Shown here: positions 1 to 7,735 of the stretch, piece after piece | Numbering within the stretch: position 1 is the first letter of the stretch | Layout: every line of letters begins with the position of its first letter | Position numbers and translations under genes: made by a program | Notes under the pieces: generated by a model | The model's database searches: none | The model's input: the letters and a program-made list of their open reading frames with translations, nothing else | Told to the model about the DNA's origin: nothing | Assembly (NCBI GenBank): GCA_017537025.1 | Contig: JAFWCB010000004.1 | Coordinates: forward strand, 1-64,000 | Direction: 5' to 3' | Length of the DNA stretch: 64,000 nt | From: Sediminibacterium sp. | GTDB taxonomy: Bacteria; Bacteroidota; Bacteroidia; Chitinophagales; Chitinophagaceae

Positions 1-33
1 AATACCACCAAGAGTGTATAGAGAAAAAACAAA

Positions 34-70
34 GTTCTATCGGGTTCCGCTTCGCTACACCCGATAGAAC
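34..70. repeat. Perfect 12-bp inverted repeat
   Basis: GTTCTATCGGGT (34-45) is mirrored exactly by ACCCGATAGAAC (59-70) around a 13-nt loop. No T-run follows on either strand, so it is a weak terminator candidate and could instead be a short intergenic palindromic repeat. It lies just upstream of a broken gene end. Confidence 0.6.
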
Positions 71-124
71 TAAATCAATAAATGAAATGAAAAGATTTTT
101 TTCTACTTTTAAACTGTACTAAAA

Positions 125-265
125 ATGGGGAGCTTACAGCAGCAAATAGCTGATAGTTGGCCACAAAGTATCGATGATAGTGTCGCCAACAAAGATTGGG
201 GCTGGAAGCCCCAATACGATTTAGATAAAATGACGGATGATATGTTTATAAACCTGAAAGCTTAG
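125..265 (+). pseudogene. C-terminal remnant of an L-threonine 3-dehydrogenase/NAD-epimerase-like gene
   Basis: An open frame of 46 codons reads IADSWPQSIDDSVANKDWGW and then a KPQYDLDKMTDDM-like segment, which I recognise as the extreme C-terminus of the short-chain threonine dehydrogenase (NAD-dependent epimerase fold) common in Bacteroidota. The frame is closed by TAA at 110-112, and I see no recognisable upstream part of the family in any frame of 1-124. This is therefore an orphaned 3' end. Its stop overlaps the stop of the convergent barrel gene by a few bases. The rest of the gene may lie left of the window, separated by the palindrome at 34-70, or may be lost. Confidence 0.6.
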
Positions 266-990
266 AAGCGCAACCCGATTCCTAAGTTTAATCCTCTAAT
301 ACCAGCCCATGGACCATCGGTATTGATGATGGCCCCATTGCTATTAACGGTATACGTAAATTTAAATGGATCAGCTTGTACTTTCGCTAAGTTGTCTCTT
401 AAACTTTGTTGCTCTTGTGCATTGAGGGGTGCAGCAAAATTTAGATCACCTTTACTATTCCCATAATGTCCCCCAATAATTTGGAAATCGAGGACCAATT
501 TTTTTAATAGCTGAAACTGATAACCGATCATAAGTCCGCCACTGGTAGATGTTATCTTTCCGGAAAAATCAGCTTCTTTGGTAACGGTTCCTATCACAGT
601 TGTGCTTGTATATTTAACCGGTGCAGTAACATCGAAGTTGGCAAAGCGTGCATAAGGCGCAAAATAAAACCCTCTCATTTTTCGGGCGCTCAGATAAATT
701 CTTAATTCGGGCGTAATAGCGCTATTCCCCATTTGAAATCGATCAAAGTTAATATCTGTGCTATTGATCGCATTTTTTAACTGACTCTCAAAAGGCACGT
801 CCCCTTTTGGCATATTGCGATAACTAATAGATAAGGATACATTTTTATACAAATTACGCTCATACGTAAAATGATAATTACGAAATGCCATGGAACCCAC
901 ATTCCATTTTAGGATATTACTGCCGCCAATCAGTTTCTGACTATTTGCCAAAACAGGTAAAACGAGTAATACCAGTAATAATTTTTTCAT
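262..990 (-). CDS. Secreted outer-membrane beta-barrel protein of unknown function
   Basis: A 242-residue protein with an N-terminal signal peptide (MKKLLLVLLVLPVLANSQ) and alternating hydrophobic/polar strands. It ends in LNLGIGLRF, the terminal aromatic signature expected of an outer-membrane barrel recognised by the BAM complex. The middle contains a YFAPYARF strand and a GGLMIGYQFQLLKKLVLDF segment typical of DUF3575-like small barrels in Bacteroidota. It lies 11 nt after the Rrf2 regulator gene on the same strand and so is probably the last gene of that train. Its ligand or role cannot be read from the sequence. The family assignment is an inference from strand pattern only. Confidence 0.75.
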   Translation of the reverse strand: MKKLLLVLLVLPVLANSQKLIGGSNILKWNVGSMAFRNYHFTYERNLYKNVSLSISYRNMPKGDVPFESQLKNAINSTDINFDRFQMGNSAITPELRIYLSARKMRGFYFAPYARFANFDVTAPVKYTSTTVIGTVTKEADFSGKITSTSGGLMIGYQFQLLKKLVLDFQIIGGHYGNSKGDLNFAAPLNAQEQQSLRDNLAKVQADPFKFTYTVNSNGAIINTDGPWAGIRGLNLGIGLRF

Positions 991-1001
991 GTTATTTAAG
1001 T

Positions 1002-1412
1002 TTATATAATAGATAAATCTGCAATGGTTCTATTTTCCAAAACCTGTAATGTGCTGTCGCGTACTTCTTTCATCACTCTGTTAAGTCCACATTTTTTTTC
1101 GTTGCAGTCTGTGCACTTTTTATAAAAATTTAGACTTACACAGGGTAATAGTGCAATAGGCCCTTCCATTAATCGGATCACAGCTGCTAATTTAATAGTA
1201 TCGGGGGCCTGACTAAAAAAGTAACCGCCTCCTTTTCCTTTTTTACTCTCTAATATGCCTGCCTTCCGTAATTCCAATAGAATTGACTCTAAAAATTTAA
1301 GTGGAATTTTCTTTTTAGTAGCTATTTCAGATATTAATATAGGGCTATCGCCCGGGCGATCGGCCATATAAGCCAAAGCCTTCATGGCATATTGTGTTTT
1401 TTTAGCAAGCAT
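1002..1412 (-). CDS. Rrf2 family transcriptional regulator
   Basis: A 136-residue protein of typical Rrf2 length. The N-terminal winged helix (MLAKKTQYAMKALAYMA, then ISEIATKKKIPLKFLESILLELRKAGILESKKGKGGGYF) carries the conserved wing GKGGGY. Residues around 90-110 hold four cysteines (CVSLNFYKKC, then TDCNEKKC), a spacing compatible with a redox or iron-sulfur sensing site as in IscR-type members, although the ligand set is not identical. It is 10 nt downstream of dapB and 11 nt upstream of the barrel gene. It may regulate this cluster or distant sulfur/redox genes; the target is unknown. Confidence 0.88.
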   Translation of the reverse strand: MLAKKTQYAMKALAYMADRPGDSPILISEIATKKKIPLKFLESILLELRKAGILESKKGKGGGYFFSQAPDTIKLAAVIRLMEGPIALLPCVSLNFYKKCTDCNEKKCGLNRVMKEVRDSTLQVLENRTIADLSII

Positions 1413-1422
1413 ATATACAAGT

Positions 1423-2142
1423 TTAAAATCCTAGTACTTCTTTCATACTAAAAATCCCTTTCTTGCCAACAGCAAATTCAGCCGCTTTTACAGCACCTCC
1501 TGCAAACCCGGTTCTGTTATGTGCTGTATGAATAATTTCTATATCATCTACCAAAGAATGATATAATACATGATGTGTTCCGGGAGCAGGGTCAATTCTT
1601 TCAGCCGTTATGGCAATCTTATTAGCCTCTATTTCCCGGCTACCTAACTCCCAGTCAATTTTCCTATCTAATGACGCGATCACTTGCTCTGCAAGAGTTA
1701 TAGCTGTTCCGCTGGGGGCATCTTTTTTAGCAGTATGATGTATTTCTTTCATGCTAACATCATAGTCGGGGTAACTATTCATCAATTTAGCTAACTGCTT
1801 GTTAATCTCAAAAAATAAGTTCACGCCGATGCTGTAGTTGCTGGCATATACCAATGTGCCATTTTTTGCATCACATTCTTTCTTCACATCATTCCAAGAT
1901 GCTAGCCAACCGGTTGAGCCGCACACAACAGGTATGCCTAATTCAAAACACTTAAACAAATTATTGACCGCACTATGAGGGCCCGTAAATTCAATGGCTA
2001 CATCTATATCTTTGATATTCTCTGCATTTAAATCGGCGGCATTATCTATATCTATTTTTAAAGAAATAGTATGTCCTTTTTCAATCGCAATTTGTTCAAT
2101 TGCTTTTCCCATTTTACCGTATCCTATAAGTGCGATTTTCAT
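1423..2142 (-). CDS. dapB: 4-hydroxy-tetrahydrodipicolinate reductase
   Basis: Reduces hydroxy-tetrahydrodipicolinate with NAD(P)H in the diaminopimelate/lysine pathway, in the cytoplasm. The 239-residue protein starts MKIALIGYGKMGKAI, with the Rossmann GxGxMG motif at residues 7-13. The family signature EIHHTAKKDAPSGTA near residues 133-147 holds the catalytic His and Lys. An upstream Met nine codons earlier exists, but it would add residues before the Rossmann strand, so the ATG at 2142 is preferred. The protein is shorter than the roughly 270-residue proteobacterial enzyme, as is usual for Bacteroidota. It follows the DUF5683 gene and precedes the Rrf2 gene, consistent with one transcript. 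Confidence 0.95.
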   Translation of the reverse strand: MKIALIGYGKMGKAIEQIAIEKGHTISLKIDIDNAADLNAENIKDIDVAIEFTGPHSAVNNLFKCFELGIPVVCGSTGWLASWNDVKKECDAKNGTLVYASNYSIGVNLFFEINKQLAKLMNSYPDYDVSMKEIHHTAKKDAPSGTAITLAEQVIASLDRKIDWELGSREIEANKIAITAERIDPAPGTHHVLYHSLVDDIEIIHTAHNRTGFAGGAVKAAEFAVGKKGIFSMKEVLGF

Positions 2143-2145
2143 ATA

Positions 2146-2173
2146 TAATCTACAATCTTCAATTTTCAATCTG
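2146..2173. repeat. Copy of the ATCTACAATCTTCAATCT intergenic repeat
   Basis: TAATCTACAATCTTCAAT followed by TTTCAATCTG, in the gap before dapB. The same words recur at 6633-6697 and 24003-24057. It could form part of a short dispersed repeat family. Confidence 0.5.
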
Positions 2174-2189
2174 TATATTTTTCTATTCT

Positions 2190-2876
2190 CTATCGTCCGA
2201 TACCCTGAGCCTGACGAAGGGTCGTCTTTCTTTCCCTTTCTCTGAACTGAAAAGCGAGCGTAAGTACTGGGGTTCTAGTTACAGGATTTACTTGTGGATG
2301 TATTTGCATACTTAGATCTCTACTCACATTGAATTGTTTCAAGTGTGCAAATACAGTAGCGTCAACTACTTGTAAACCCCAAGCGAGGATGAACCAAAGA
2401 ATAGCATAATCTCTATCCCTTCGAAAACTGTTTCTATAATTTTGCAACGACCCGGGGCTCAACGTAATCAACTCCGGATCGATCGCTGAATAATCACTCG
2501 AGTCGCCGGCAGCCGCTTTAATTTTTGCCTCGTATGCGAATTTTGTTTTTTTGTAATAATTATTATTATAAAAGTAGGCTGCCGTAGGCACTGCTAATAA
2601 GCCATACACCAGTGGAATCTTCCAGTATTCTTTGTTGTAGGCTTGTCCCCATCCGGGTATCATTGCCGATCTCCGAGTGGCTATTCTTGGATTGTGATTA
2701 GCCAACCAAATAGAATCTTTTCTCTTTTTTATGATTTTGGCGGAGTCGATGAATGGCTTAATGCTATCCTGTTCTACAGAAACAATGAATCTATTGATAC
2801 TATCACCCTGAATTTGAGCATAACTAGTATACAGAAGAAGAATAAAACAAATCAATAGGATATTCTTTCGTTTCAT
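2190..2876 (-). CDS. DUF5683 domain protein with signal peptide
   Basis: A 228-residue protein beginning with a signal peptide (MKRKNILLICFILLLYTSYAQ). The core has the DUF5683 hallmark RRSAMIPGWGQAYNKEYWKI followed by hydrophobic helices (VYGLLAVPTAAYFY; ILWFILAWGLQVVDATVFAHL). Placement between parB and dapB is a familiar gene order in Bacteroidota. Function is unknown; the helices suggest a membrane or envelope protein. Oddity: the last 11 residues (TTLRQAQGIGR) are encoded by an intergenic palindromic repeat, so the natural end has probably been replaced or extended by repeat sequence. Confidence 0.85.
   Translation of the reverse strand: MKRKNILLICFILLLYTSYAQIQGDSINRFIVSVEQDSIKPFIDSAKIIKKRKDSIWLANHNPRIATRRSAMIPGWGQAYNKEYWKIPLVYGLLAVPTAAYFYNNNYYKKTKFAYEAKIKAAAGDSSDYSAIDPELITLSPGSLQNYRNSFRRDRDYAILWFILAWGLQVVDATVFAHLKQFNVSRDLSMQIHPQVNPVTRTPVLTLAFQFRERERKTTLRQAQGIGR
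2203..2221. repeat. Palindromic repeat read into the end of the DUF5683 gene
   Basis: CCCTGAGCCTGACGAAGGG is an imperfect palindrome. It resembles the dispersed CCCTGAGC...GAAGGG repeats often found between genes in Bacteroidota. Here it is inside an open frame and encodes the LRQAQG residues. Confidence 0.55.
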
Positions 2877-2881
2877 GGCTA

Positions 2882-3805
2882 TCAGCTTACAGTAATATTC
2901 ATTTGATCTAATATCTTATTCAGTTCATCTAAAGAATAATATTCAATAGTAATACTGCCGTATCCTTTTTTATTATGTACCATTTTTACTTTGGTAGAAA
3001 AATGGGAGGCCAAGTTATCTTCAATTTTTTGATAGGCAGGTGGTAGATCATTACCATTTGTTTTTGGAACAGAGCCGGCTTTGTTATTTTTGAATAATTT
3101 TCTAACCAGCTCTTCTGCTTGGCGAACGCTCAATGCTTTTTGTAAAATTTCTTTGAAAGCAAATAATTGGTTGTCTACAGTATCAATATTAACCAACGCC
3201 CTGGCATGGCCGAAGCTTATGGTATTATTTCTAACCGCAGCCAAAATATCCGGTGGTAAGCGAAGGATCCGAATATAATTCGTAACGGTACTTCTTTCTT
3301 TACCCATTCGTTCGGCAACCTGCTCCTGGGTATAGTTAAGTTCTTCCATCATCCTTTTAAAGCTCAAACCCATTTCTACCGCATTCAGGTTTTCACGCTG
3401 AATATTTTCTAATAAAGCTAATTCCAATAATTGTTGATCATTGGCTTGTCGGATATAAGCAGGAACATCTTTAATACCGGCTATTTTTGAAGCACGAAAG
3501 CGACGTTCACCGGCAATCAATTGATATTTACCATTCGCGAGTCGAGAAACGGTAAGTGGTTGAATGATATCATGTAGTTTGATAGATTCAGCCAATTCTT
3601 GTAACGATTGTTCATCAAAATCCCTACGTGGTTGTTTTGGGTTTACTTGAATATCGGCAAGCGGGATACGCGAGCTCGCAACGGCTTGCTCAACCACTTC
3701 ATTTTTTAAATTACCGGCTGTATTTTTTAAATCGGTATCAATATTTTGCAAGAGCGATCTGAGCCCTTTTCCAATCAGGTCTTTATTTTGCTTAGGTGTT
3801 GTCAT
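2882..3805 (-). CDS. parB: Chromosome partitioning protein ParB
   Basis: Binds parS sites and, with CTP, forms the partition complex acted on by ParA. The 307-residue protein has the ParB N-terminal domain with IQVNPKQPRRDFDE near residue 53 and the conserved GERRFRASKIAG box near residue 98. A helix-turn-helix follows (YTQEQVAERMGKERSTVTNY, near residues 155-175), then a C-terminal dimerisation region. Its start overlaps the parA stop by 4 nt (ATGA), indicating translational coupling. I looked for a parS palindrome (TGTTTCACGTGAAACA-like) in this window and did not see one. Confidence 0.95.
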   Translation of the reverse strand: MTTPKQNKDLIGKGLRSLLQNIDTDLKNTAGNLKNEVVEQAVASSRIPLADIQVNPKQPRRDFDEQSLQELAESIKLHDIIQPLTVSRLANGKYQLIAGERRFRASKIAGIKDVPAYIRQANDQQLLELALLENIQRENLNAVEMGLSFKRMMEELNYTQEQVAERMGKERSTVTNYIRILRLPPDILAAVRNNTISFGHARALVNIDTVDNQLFAFKEILQKALSVRQAEELVRKLFKNNKAGSVPKTNGNDLPPAYQKIEDNLASHFSTKVKMVHNKKGYGSITIEYYSLDELNKILDQMNITVS

Positions 3806-4602
3806 TGAATTATTCTGTCTTCATTAGATATACGTGTCATTCCATTATTCTGTAAGATCTCTTTCGAAAGATTGAGATAGTTAACAGCGCCTTTACTTTC
3901 GGCATCGTATAAAATCACCGGTTTACCTACACTAGGAGCTTCGCTCAGGCGGGTATTACGATGTATGATAGTTGAAAAAACCATATCATCAAAATGTCTG
4001 CGTACCTCACTTACTACCTGATTGCATAGTCGTAAACGGCCATCATACATGGTCATTAATATGCCTTCAATTTGTAAAGATGGATTTAATCGGTTTTGAA
4101 CAATTTTTATGGTATTAAGTAATTTGCCCAATCCTTCCAGTGCAAAAAATTCGCATTGTACCGGAACGATAACACTATCTGATGCAACCAAAGAGTTTAC
4201 GGTGATGAGTCCTAGGGAAGGAGAGCAATCGATAATGATGAAATCATATTGATCGCGTACCACATCTAGAATCGTTTTCATCACATTTTCCCGATTGGGA
4301 TAATTGATCATTTCAATTTCTGCCCCTACTAAATCTATATGCGAAGGGATAATGTCTAGGTGCGGTATATCGCTTTTCAAAATTACATCAGCAGCAGGGG
4401 TATTATTCACCATGCAGTCGTATAAACTGCTTGTAATATTATGTAAATCGAAACCTACACCGGTTGTGCTGTTGGCTTGGGGATCGGCATCTACCAAAAG
4501 GGTTTTATATTCTAAAACAGCCAAACTGGCAGCCACATTGATAGCTGTTGTTGTTTTACCTACGCCTCCTTTTTGATTAGCCACACCAATAATTCTTGCC
4601 AT
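3802..4602 (-). CDS. parA: Chromosome partitioning ATPase ParA (Soj)
   Basis: A deviant Walker ATPase that moves ParB-parS complexes on the nucleoid. The 266-residue protein opens MARIIGVANQKGGVGKTTT, with the KGGVGKTT Walker A' motif at residues 10-17. It continues with LLVDADPQANST (A' box) and DFIIIDCSPSLGLITVNSLVA (Walker B). The length fits small chromosomal Soj proteins without an N-terminal HTH. It is followed by parB with a 4-nt overlap and preceded at 26 nt by the metal-dependent hydrolase gene, all on the minus strand. Confidence 0.96.
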   Translation of the reverse strand: MARIIGVANQKGGVGKTTTAINVAASLAVLEYKTLLVDADPQANSTTGVGFDLHNITSSLYDCMVNNTPAADVILKSDIPHLDIIPSHIDLVGAEIEMINYPNRENVMKTILDVVRDQYDFIIIDCSPSLGLITVNSLVASDSVIVPVQCEFFALEGLGKLLNTIKIVQNRLNPSLQIEGILMTMYDGRLRLCNQVVSEVRRHFDDMVFSTIIHRNTRLSEAPSVGKPVILYDAESKGAVNYLNLSKEILQNNGMTRISNEDRIIQ

Positions 4603-4628
4603 AAAATGCTATACTTTATAAAATCCTT

Positions 4629-5309
4629 TTATACGTTTATTGTTTCACCAATTTCCGGCAATAATAGTTCTTTACCGGCTTCCGCAAAACTTGTTTTTGC
4701 GGAAGCGGTATTTATTTTAATATAACCGAACGTGTTATAATGCACACCAATTATTCTTTTGCATTGAATCATTTCGGCAGACCGAATAGCGTCTGACACA
4801 CCCATCGTAAAATTATCGCCAATACAGAGTACTGCATAATCTAGTTTTGCCCATAATGGGATTAACTGCATGTCGAGTGTTAGTGCGGTATCACTAGAGT
4901 AATAAAAAGCGCCTTCTGTAGACTCAACTATACAACCCATTGGGCTGCCGCCATAAGAGCCGTCGGGTAACCCGCTACTGTGCTGGGCCACAACACATTT
5001 AAGGCTACCAAAATCAAAGTTCCACTTCCCACCGGTATTCATAGGATGAAGATTCGTTAATCCTCTTTTTTGCAGCCATTCATATATTTCCCAGCTACAA
5101 ATAACCATACATCCGGTACGTTTGGCTATGGCAGTACAGTCGGCAATATGGTCGGTATGACCATGCGAAAGAAAAATGAAATCGGGGTTGATGGATTCAA
5201 TATTAATGTGCTTGGCCAAGTCGTTATGGGAAATAAAGGGATCGAAAAGAATTTTCTTTCCGTTTGTTTCTACTTCAAAACAAGAATGGCCATAATAAGT
5301 GAATTTCAT
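4629..5309 (-). CDS. Metal-dependent hydrolase, UPF0173 family
   Basis: A 226-residue metallo-beta-lactamase-fold protein. The metal-binding motif SHGHTDH lies at residues 48-54 (His49, His51, Asp53, His54). The MKFTYYGHSCFEVETNGKKI opening is typical of the UPF0173/YtkL group. Further ligand positions are suggested by AQHSSG and by GVHYNTFG near the C-terminus. The physiological substrate of the family is not established. It is probably the first gene of the minus-strand train leading into parAB. A TATTTTTG box lies just upstream. Confidence 0.88.
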   Translation of the reverse strand: MKFTYYGHSCFEVETNGKKILFDPFISHNDLAKHINIESINPDFIFLSHGHTDHIADCTAIAKRTGCMVICSWEIYEWLQKRGLTNLHPMNTGGKWNFDFGSLKCVVAQHSSGLPDGSYGGSPMGCIVESTEGAFYYSSDTALTLDMQLIPLWAKLDYAVLCIGDNFTMGVSDAIRSAEMIQCKRIIGVHYNTFGYIKINTASAKTSFAEAGKELLLPEIGETINV

Positions 5310-5327
5310 ATACCGTAACTAAGTTGC

Positions 5328-5335
5328 CAAAAATA
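5328..5335 (-). promoter_or_regulatory. Candidate -7 box upstream of the UPF0173 gene
   Basis: On the minus strand this reads TATTTTTG, matching the Bacteroidota TAnnTTTG consensus, 18 nt before the start codon. No clear TTG -33 element was found. Confidence 0.35.
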
Positions 5336-5380
5336 AGACTTATAGACTGCTTTGCCTATCTTTAATTTTCAATTTAGTGT

Positions 5381-6634
5381 ATGCGTAATTCGGGTACTTT
5401 ATGGGTGGTTGCGGGCATTATGTTATTGCTCGATTGGTATGTATTTCAGGCGGTTAAAACGGTAACCCAGCCTTTAGGGGAAAAATGGCGGATGCTTATT
5501 CACGGGGCTTTCTGGGTTATTTCTGCCCTTACTATCGTGTCTATCCTGTGCTTTCCGTTTATTCCGGCCTTACAGCAATCGAAGATTTTCCGTAATTATG
5601 TATTTGCCATTTTGGTAGGACTGTTTTTAGCCAAATTACTAGGGGCTGTATTCTTTCTAACAGATGATTTACGAAGAGGGGCTTTATGGCTTATTGCCAA
5701 AGTGTTTGGGAATAGTGGGGGTGATATGCTGGCGGAGGGCCAATCCCTATCTCGATCAACTTTTTTAAGCTGGGTAGGCCTAGGCTTGGGGGGTACCCTT
5801 TTTGGGACCCTACTGTACGGGTTTAGTAATAAGTATAACTACCAAGTTAAGAGACTGACTTTACGATTCCCCCATTTGCCCAAATCCTTTGATGGGTTTA
5901 GGTTTGTACATATCAGTGATATACATAGCGGGAGTTTTCAAAATAAAGAAGCCGTAGCCAAGGGTATAGATTTGATTATGACCCAACAGGCCGATATGAT
6001 TTTATTTACCGGAGATCTAGTAAACGATCGGGCTACTGAAATGGATGCGTATAAGCCTATTTTCGGCAGATTACAGGCACCCCTGGGGGTATATAGTACT
6101 TTGGGTAACCATGATTATGGCGATTATGTTGCCTGGCCCTCGGCAGAAGCTAAGCAGGCCAATTTAACCGCACTCAAACAAGTGCATGCCGATATGGGAT
6201 GGCGATTATTGATGAACGAGCATCACATCATTGAAAAAAATGGAGAAAAAATAGCCCTACTTGGTATTGAAAATTGGGGCGCCAAAGGTCGTTTCCCTAA
6301 GTATGGTAAAATGCAGGAAGCCTATCCGGGAACTGAAAATATTCCCTTTAAAATACTGATGAGCCATGATCCGAGTCATTGGGATGCGCAGGTAAAAACA
6401 GATTATCCGGATATTGATCTCATGCTAGCCGGACATACACATGGCATGCAGTTCGGACTAGAAAATCCCTATTTTAAATGGAGCCCGGTTCAGTGGATGT
6501 ATAAACAATGGGCAGGTTTATATGAAGATGCTAAGAACAAACTCTATGTAAACCGGGGCTTTGGCTTTATCGGTTATCCGGGTAGGGTAGGGATCCTGCC
6601 TGAGATTACGGTGATTGAACTTCAGAGAAGTTAA
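5381..6634 (+). CDS. Membrane-anchored metallophosphoesterase
   Basis: A 417-residue protein. The first ~150 residues contain about four hydrophobic helices (around 5-27, 38-62, 72-95 and 128-147). The rest is a calcineurin-like phosphoesterase domain with all five motifs: DIH at 180-182, GDLVND at 211-216, GNHD at 242-245, SHD at 328-330 and GHTHG at 351-355. The arrangement resembles YkuE/YaeI-type enzymes acting at the membrane surface, with two metal ions expected. The substrate, perhaps a phospholipid head group or nucleotide, cannot be told. It stands alone, divergent from the hydrolase gene and followed by a repeat. Confidence 0.9.
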   Translation: MRNSGTLWVVAGIMLLLDWYVFQAVKTVTQPLGEKWRMLIHGAFWVISALTIVSILCFPFIPALQQSKIFRNYVFAILVGLFLAKLLGAVFFLTDDLRRGALWLIAKVFGNSGGDMLAEGQSLSRSTFLSWVGLGLGGTLFGTLLYGFSNKYNYQVKRLTLRFPHLPKSFDGFRFVHISDIHSGSFQNKEAVAKGIDLIMTQQADMILFTGDLVNDRATEMDAYKPIFGRLQAPLGVYSTLGNHDYGDYVAWPSAEAKQANLTALKQVHADMGWRLLMNEHHIIEKNGEKIALLGIENWGAKGRFPKYGKMQEAYPGTENIPFKILMSHDPSHWDAQVKTDYPDIDLMLAGHTHGMQFGLENPYFKWSPVQWMYKQWAGLYEDAKNKLYVNRGFGFIGYPGRVGILPEITVIELQRS

Positions 6635-6697
6635 TCTTCAATCTACAATCTTCAATCTGAAATTTGTATTTTATAAGCAGATTGTAGATTGAAGATT
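6633..6697. repeat. 19-bp perfect inverted repeat built from the ATCTTCAATCTACAATCT element
   Basis: AATCTTCAATCTACAATCT (6633-6651) is the exact reverse complement of AGATTGTAGATTGAAGATT (6679-6697), with a 27-nt spacer. The left arm overlaps the stop codon of the phosphoesterase gene. The right arm plus its flank (ATTGTAGATTGAAGATTCCA) recurs with one difference at 24031-24050. It could act as a mRNA 3' hairpin between convergent genes. Confidence 0.7.
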
Positions 6698-6708
6698 CCA
6701 GATTTCAT

Positions 6709-6981
6709 TTATCGTTTCGAAATTTTATTCAGGCTGATGGCTTTTTGACGAGTGCATTTAAATCTATCGATTCCTGATACGCGAAGTGAGCTATGCTTTG
6801 TGCTCCTGCCTTGCATCCTTTTTCTCCACATTTTAAAACTGGATGGTTTGCTATTGGCACGCATAAATTCGATCACCTCTTTCTCCATTAATCCAAACTG
6901 AAAATAAATGGCTTCAAAAGGAGTACGGTCTTCCCAAGCCATTTCAATAATTCGGTCTTTGTCTATATCTGTAAATTCCAT
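6709..6981 (-). CDS. TIGR03643/DUF2805 family small protein
   Basis: A 90-residue basic protein. IDKDRIIEMAWEDRTPFEAI followed by FQFGLMEKEVIEFMR is the signature of the TIGR03643 family, a compact helix-turn-helix-like fold. SSFKMWRKRMQGRSTKH follows, and the tail is rich in Lys and Arg, suggesting nucleic acid binding. Function is unknown. It is a single gene, convergent with the phosphoesterase and divergent from the barrel gene at 7091. Confidence 0.8.
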   Translation of the reverse strand: MEFTDIDKDRIIEMAWEDRTPFEAIYFQFGLMEKEVIEFMRANSKPSSFKMWRKRMQGRSTKHSSLRVSGIDRFKCTRQKAISLNKISKR

Positions 6982-7020
6982 GTTTTTATAACAATATCTT
7001 CAAACAAAAAGTTCTGTTCT

Positions 7021-7050
7021 CGGACCTCCGGTCTCCGGGCTGTCGTCTAA
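7021..7050. repeat. CCGGTCTCCGGG/GTCGTCTA intergenic repeat
   Basis: CGGACCTCCGGTCTCCGGG and then CTGTCGTCTAAC share the words CCGGTCT, GTCTCC and CGTCTA with the stretch at 17971-18009. The shared low-complexity words suggest a dispersed intergenic repeat. Confidence 0.4.
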
Positions 7051-7090
7051 CTTTGGCACGATGCTTGAAAGGAAAAGGAAAACAACAACT

Positions 7091-7681
7091 ATGAAAAGAG
7101 TAATTTTTTTGTTAGTAGTAGCTACAACCGTAACAACGTGGGCTTCCGCCCAAGGATTTAGAGCGGGTATCAAAGCCGGTGCTAATATGAACAAAGTGTC
7201 AGGACAGTCATTTAAAGATGGATTTGATTTATCCTATCATGTGGGTGGTTTTGCAGAGATTGACTTCAACAAAAAGTGGGGTATTCAGCCTGAATTATTG
7301 TGGAGCCAATCGCGCACAACCCGTTCTAGTAGTTTTAACTCGATTTATACAGGTATTGTAAATCCCAATGGTGATCAGGATATCAAACTTGATTACCTCG
7401 CCATTCCCATATTACTGAGGTATAATGTAGGTAAGGTATTATCACTTAATGCAGGTCCACAATTTGGTATATTGATCAATCAGAATGACAATTTGTTACA
7501 AAATGGTCGAAAAGCCTTTAAGAACGGAGATTTTGCCATGGTATTTGGCGGACAGTTAAATTTTGATTTTCTGAGAATTTATGGTCGATATAATATTGGC
7601 TTACAAAATATCAATGATATTGATAATAAGGATAAGTGGACTAATCAACAAATACAATTAGGTATTGGGCTAAGATTTTAA
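7091..7681 (+). CDS. PorT-like outer membrane beta-barrel protein
   Basis: A 196-residue protein from the ATG at 7091, chosen because the signal peptide (MKRVIFLLVVATTVTTWASAQ) starts there and GGAAAAGGAAAA precedes it. The mature part begins FRAGIKAGANMNKVSGQ, then runs through GFAEIDFNKKWGIQPELLWSQ and ends IQLGIGLRF. This is the standard pattern of the outer-membrane beta-barrel family OMP_b-brl_2, also called porin family protein in Bacteroidota. A TAACTTTG box at 7048-7055 may be its promoter. A strong hairpin follows the stop codon, so it is likely monocistronic. Role unknown. Confidence 0.85.
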   Translation: MKRVIFLLVVATTVTTWASAQGFRAGIKAGANMNKVSGQSFKDGFDLSYHVGGFAEIDFNKKWGIQPELLWSQSRTTRSSSFNSIYTGIVNPNGDQDIKLDYLAIPILLRYNVGKVLSLNAGPQFGILINQNDNLLQNGRKAFKNGDFAMVFGGQLNFDFLRIYGRYNIGLQNINDIDNKDKWTNQQIQLGIGLRF

Positions 7682-7702
7682 ATGATATACCCTATCATTA
7701 AC

Positions 7703-7735
7703 AGCCATCTCGAGAAATTGGGGTGGCTTTATATT
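7703..7735 (+). terminator. Intrinsic terminator after the barrel gene
   Basis: AGCCATCTC (7703-7711) pairs with GGGGTGGCT (7720-7728) over nine positions with two G-T pairs, followed by TTATATTTT. Confidence 0.7.

Noticed and set aside
2882-4602. Expected parS site near parAB
   Set aside because: No palindrome close to TGTTTCACGTGAAACA was found in the window; the few CACGTG words (for example near 60425) lack the flanks.
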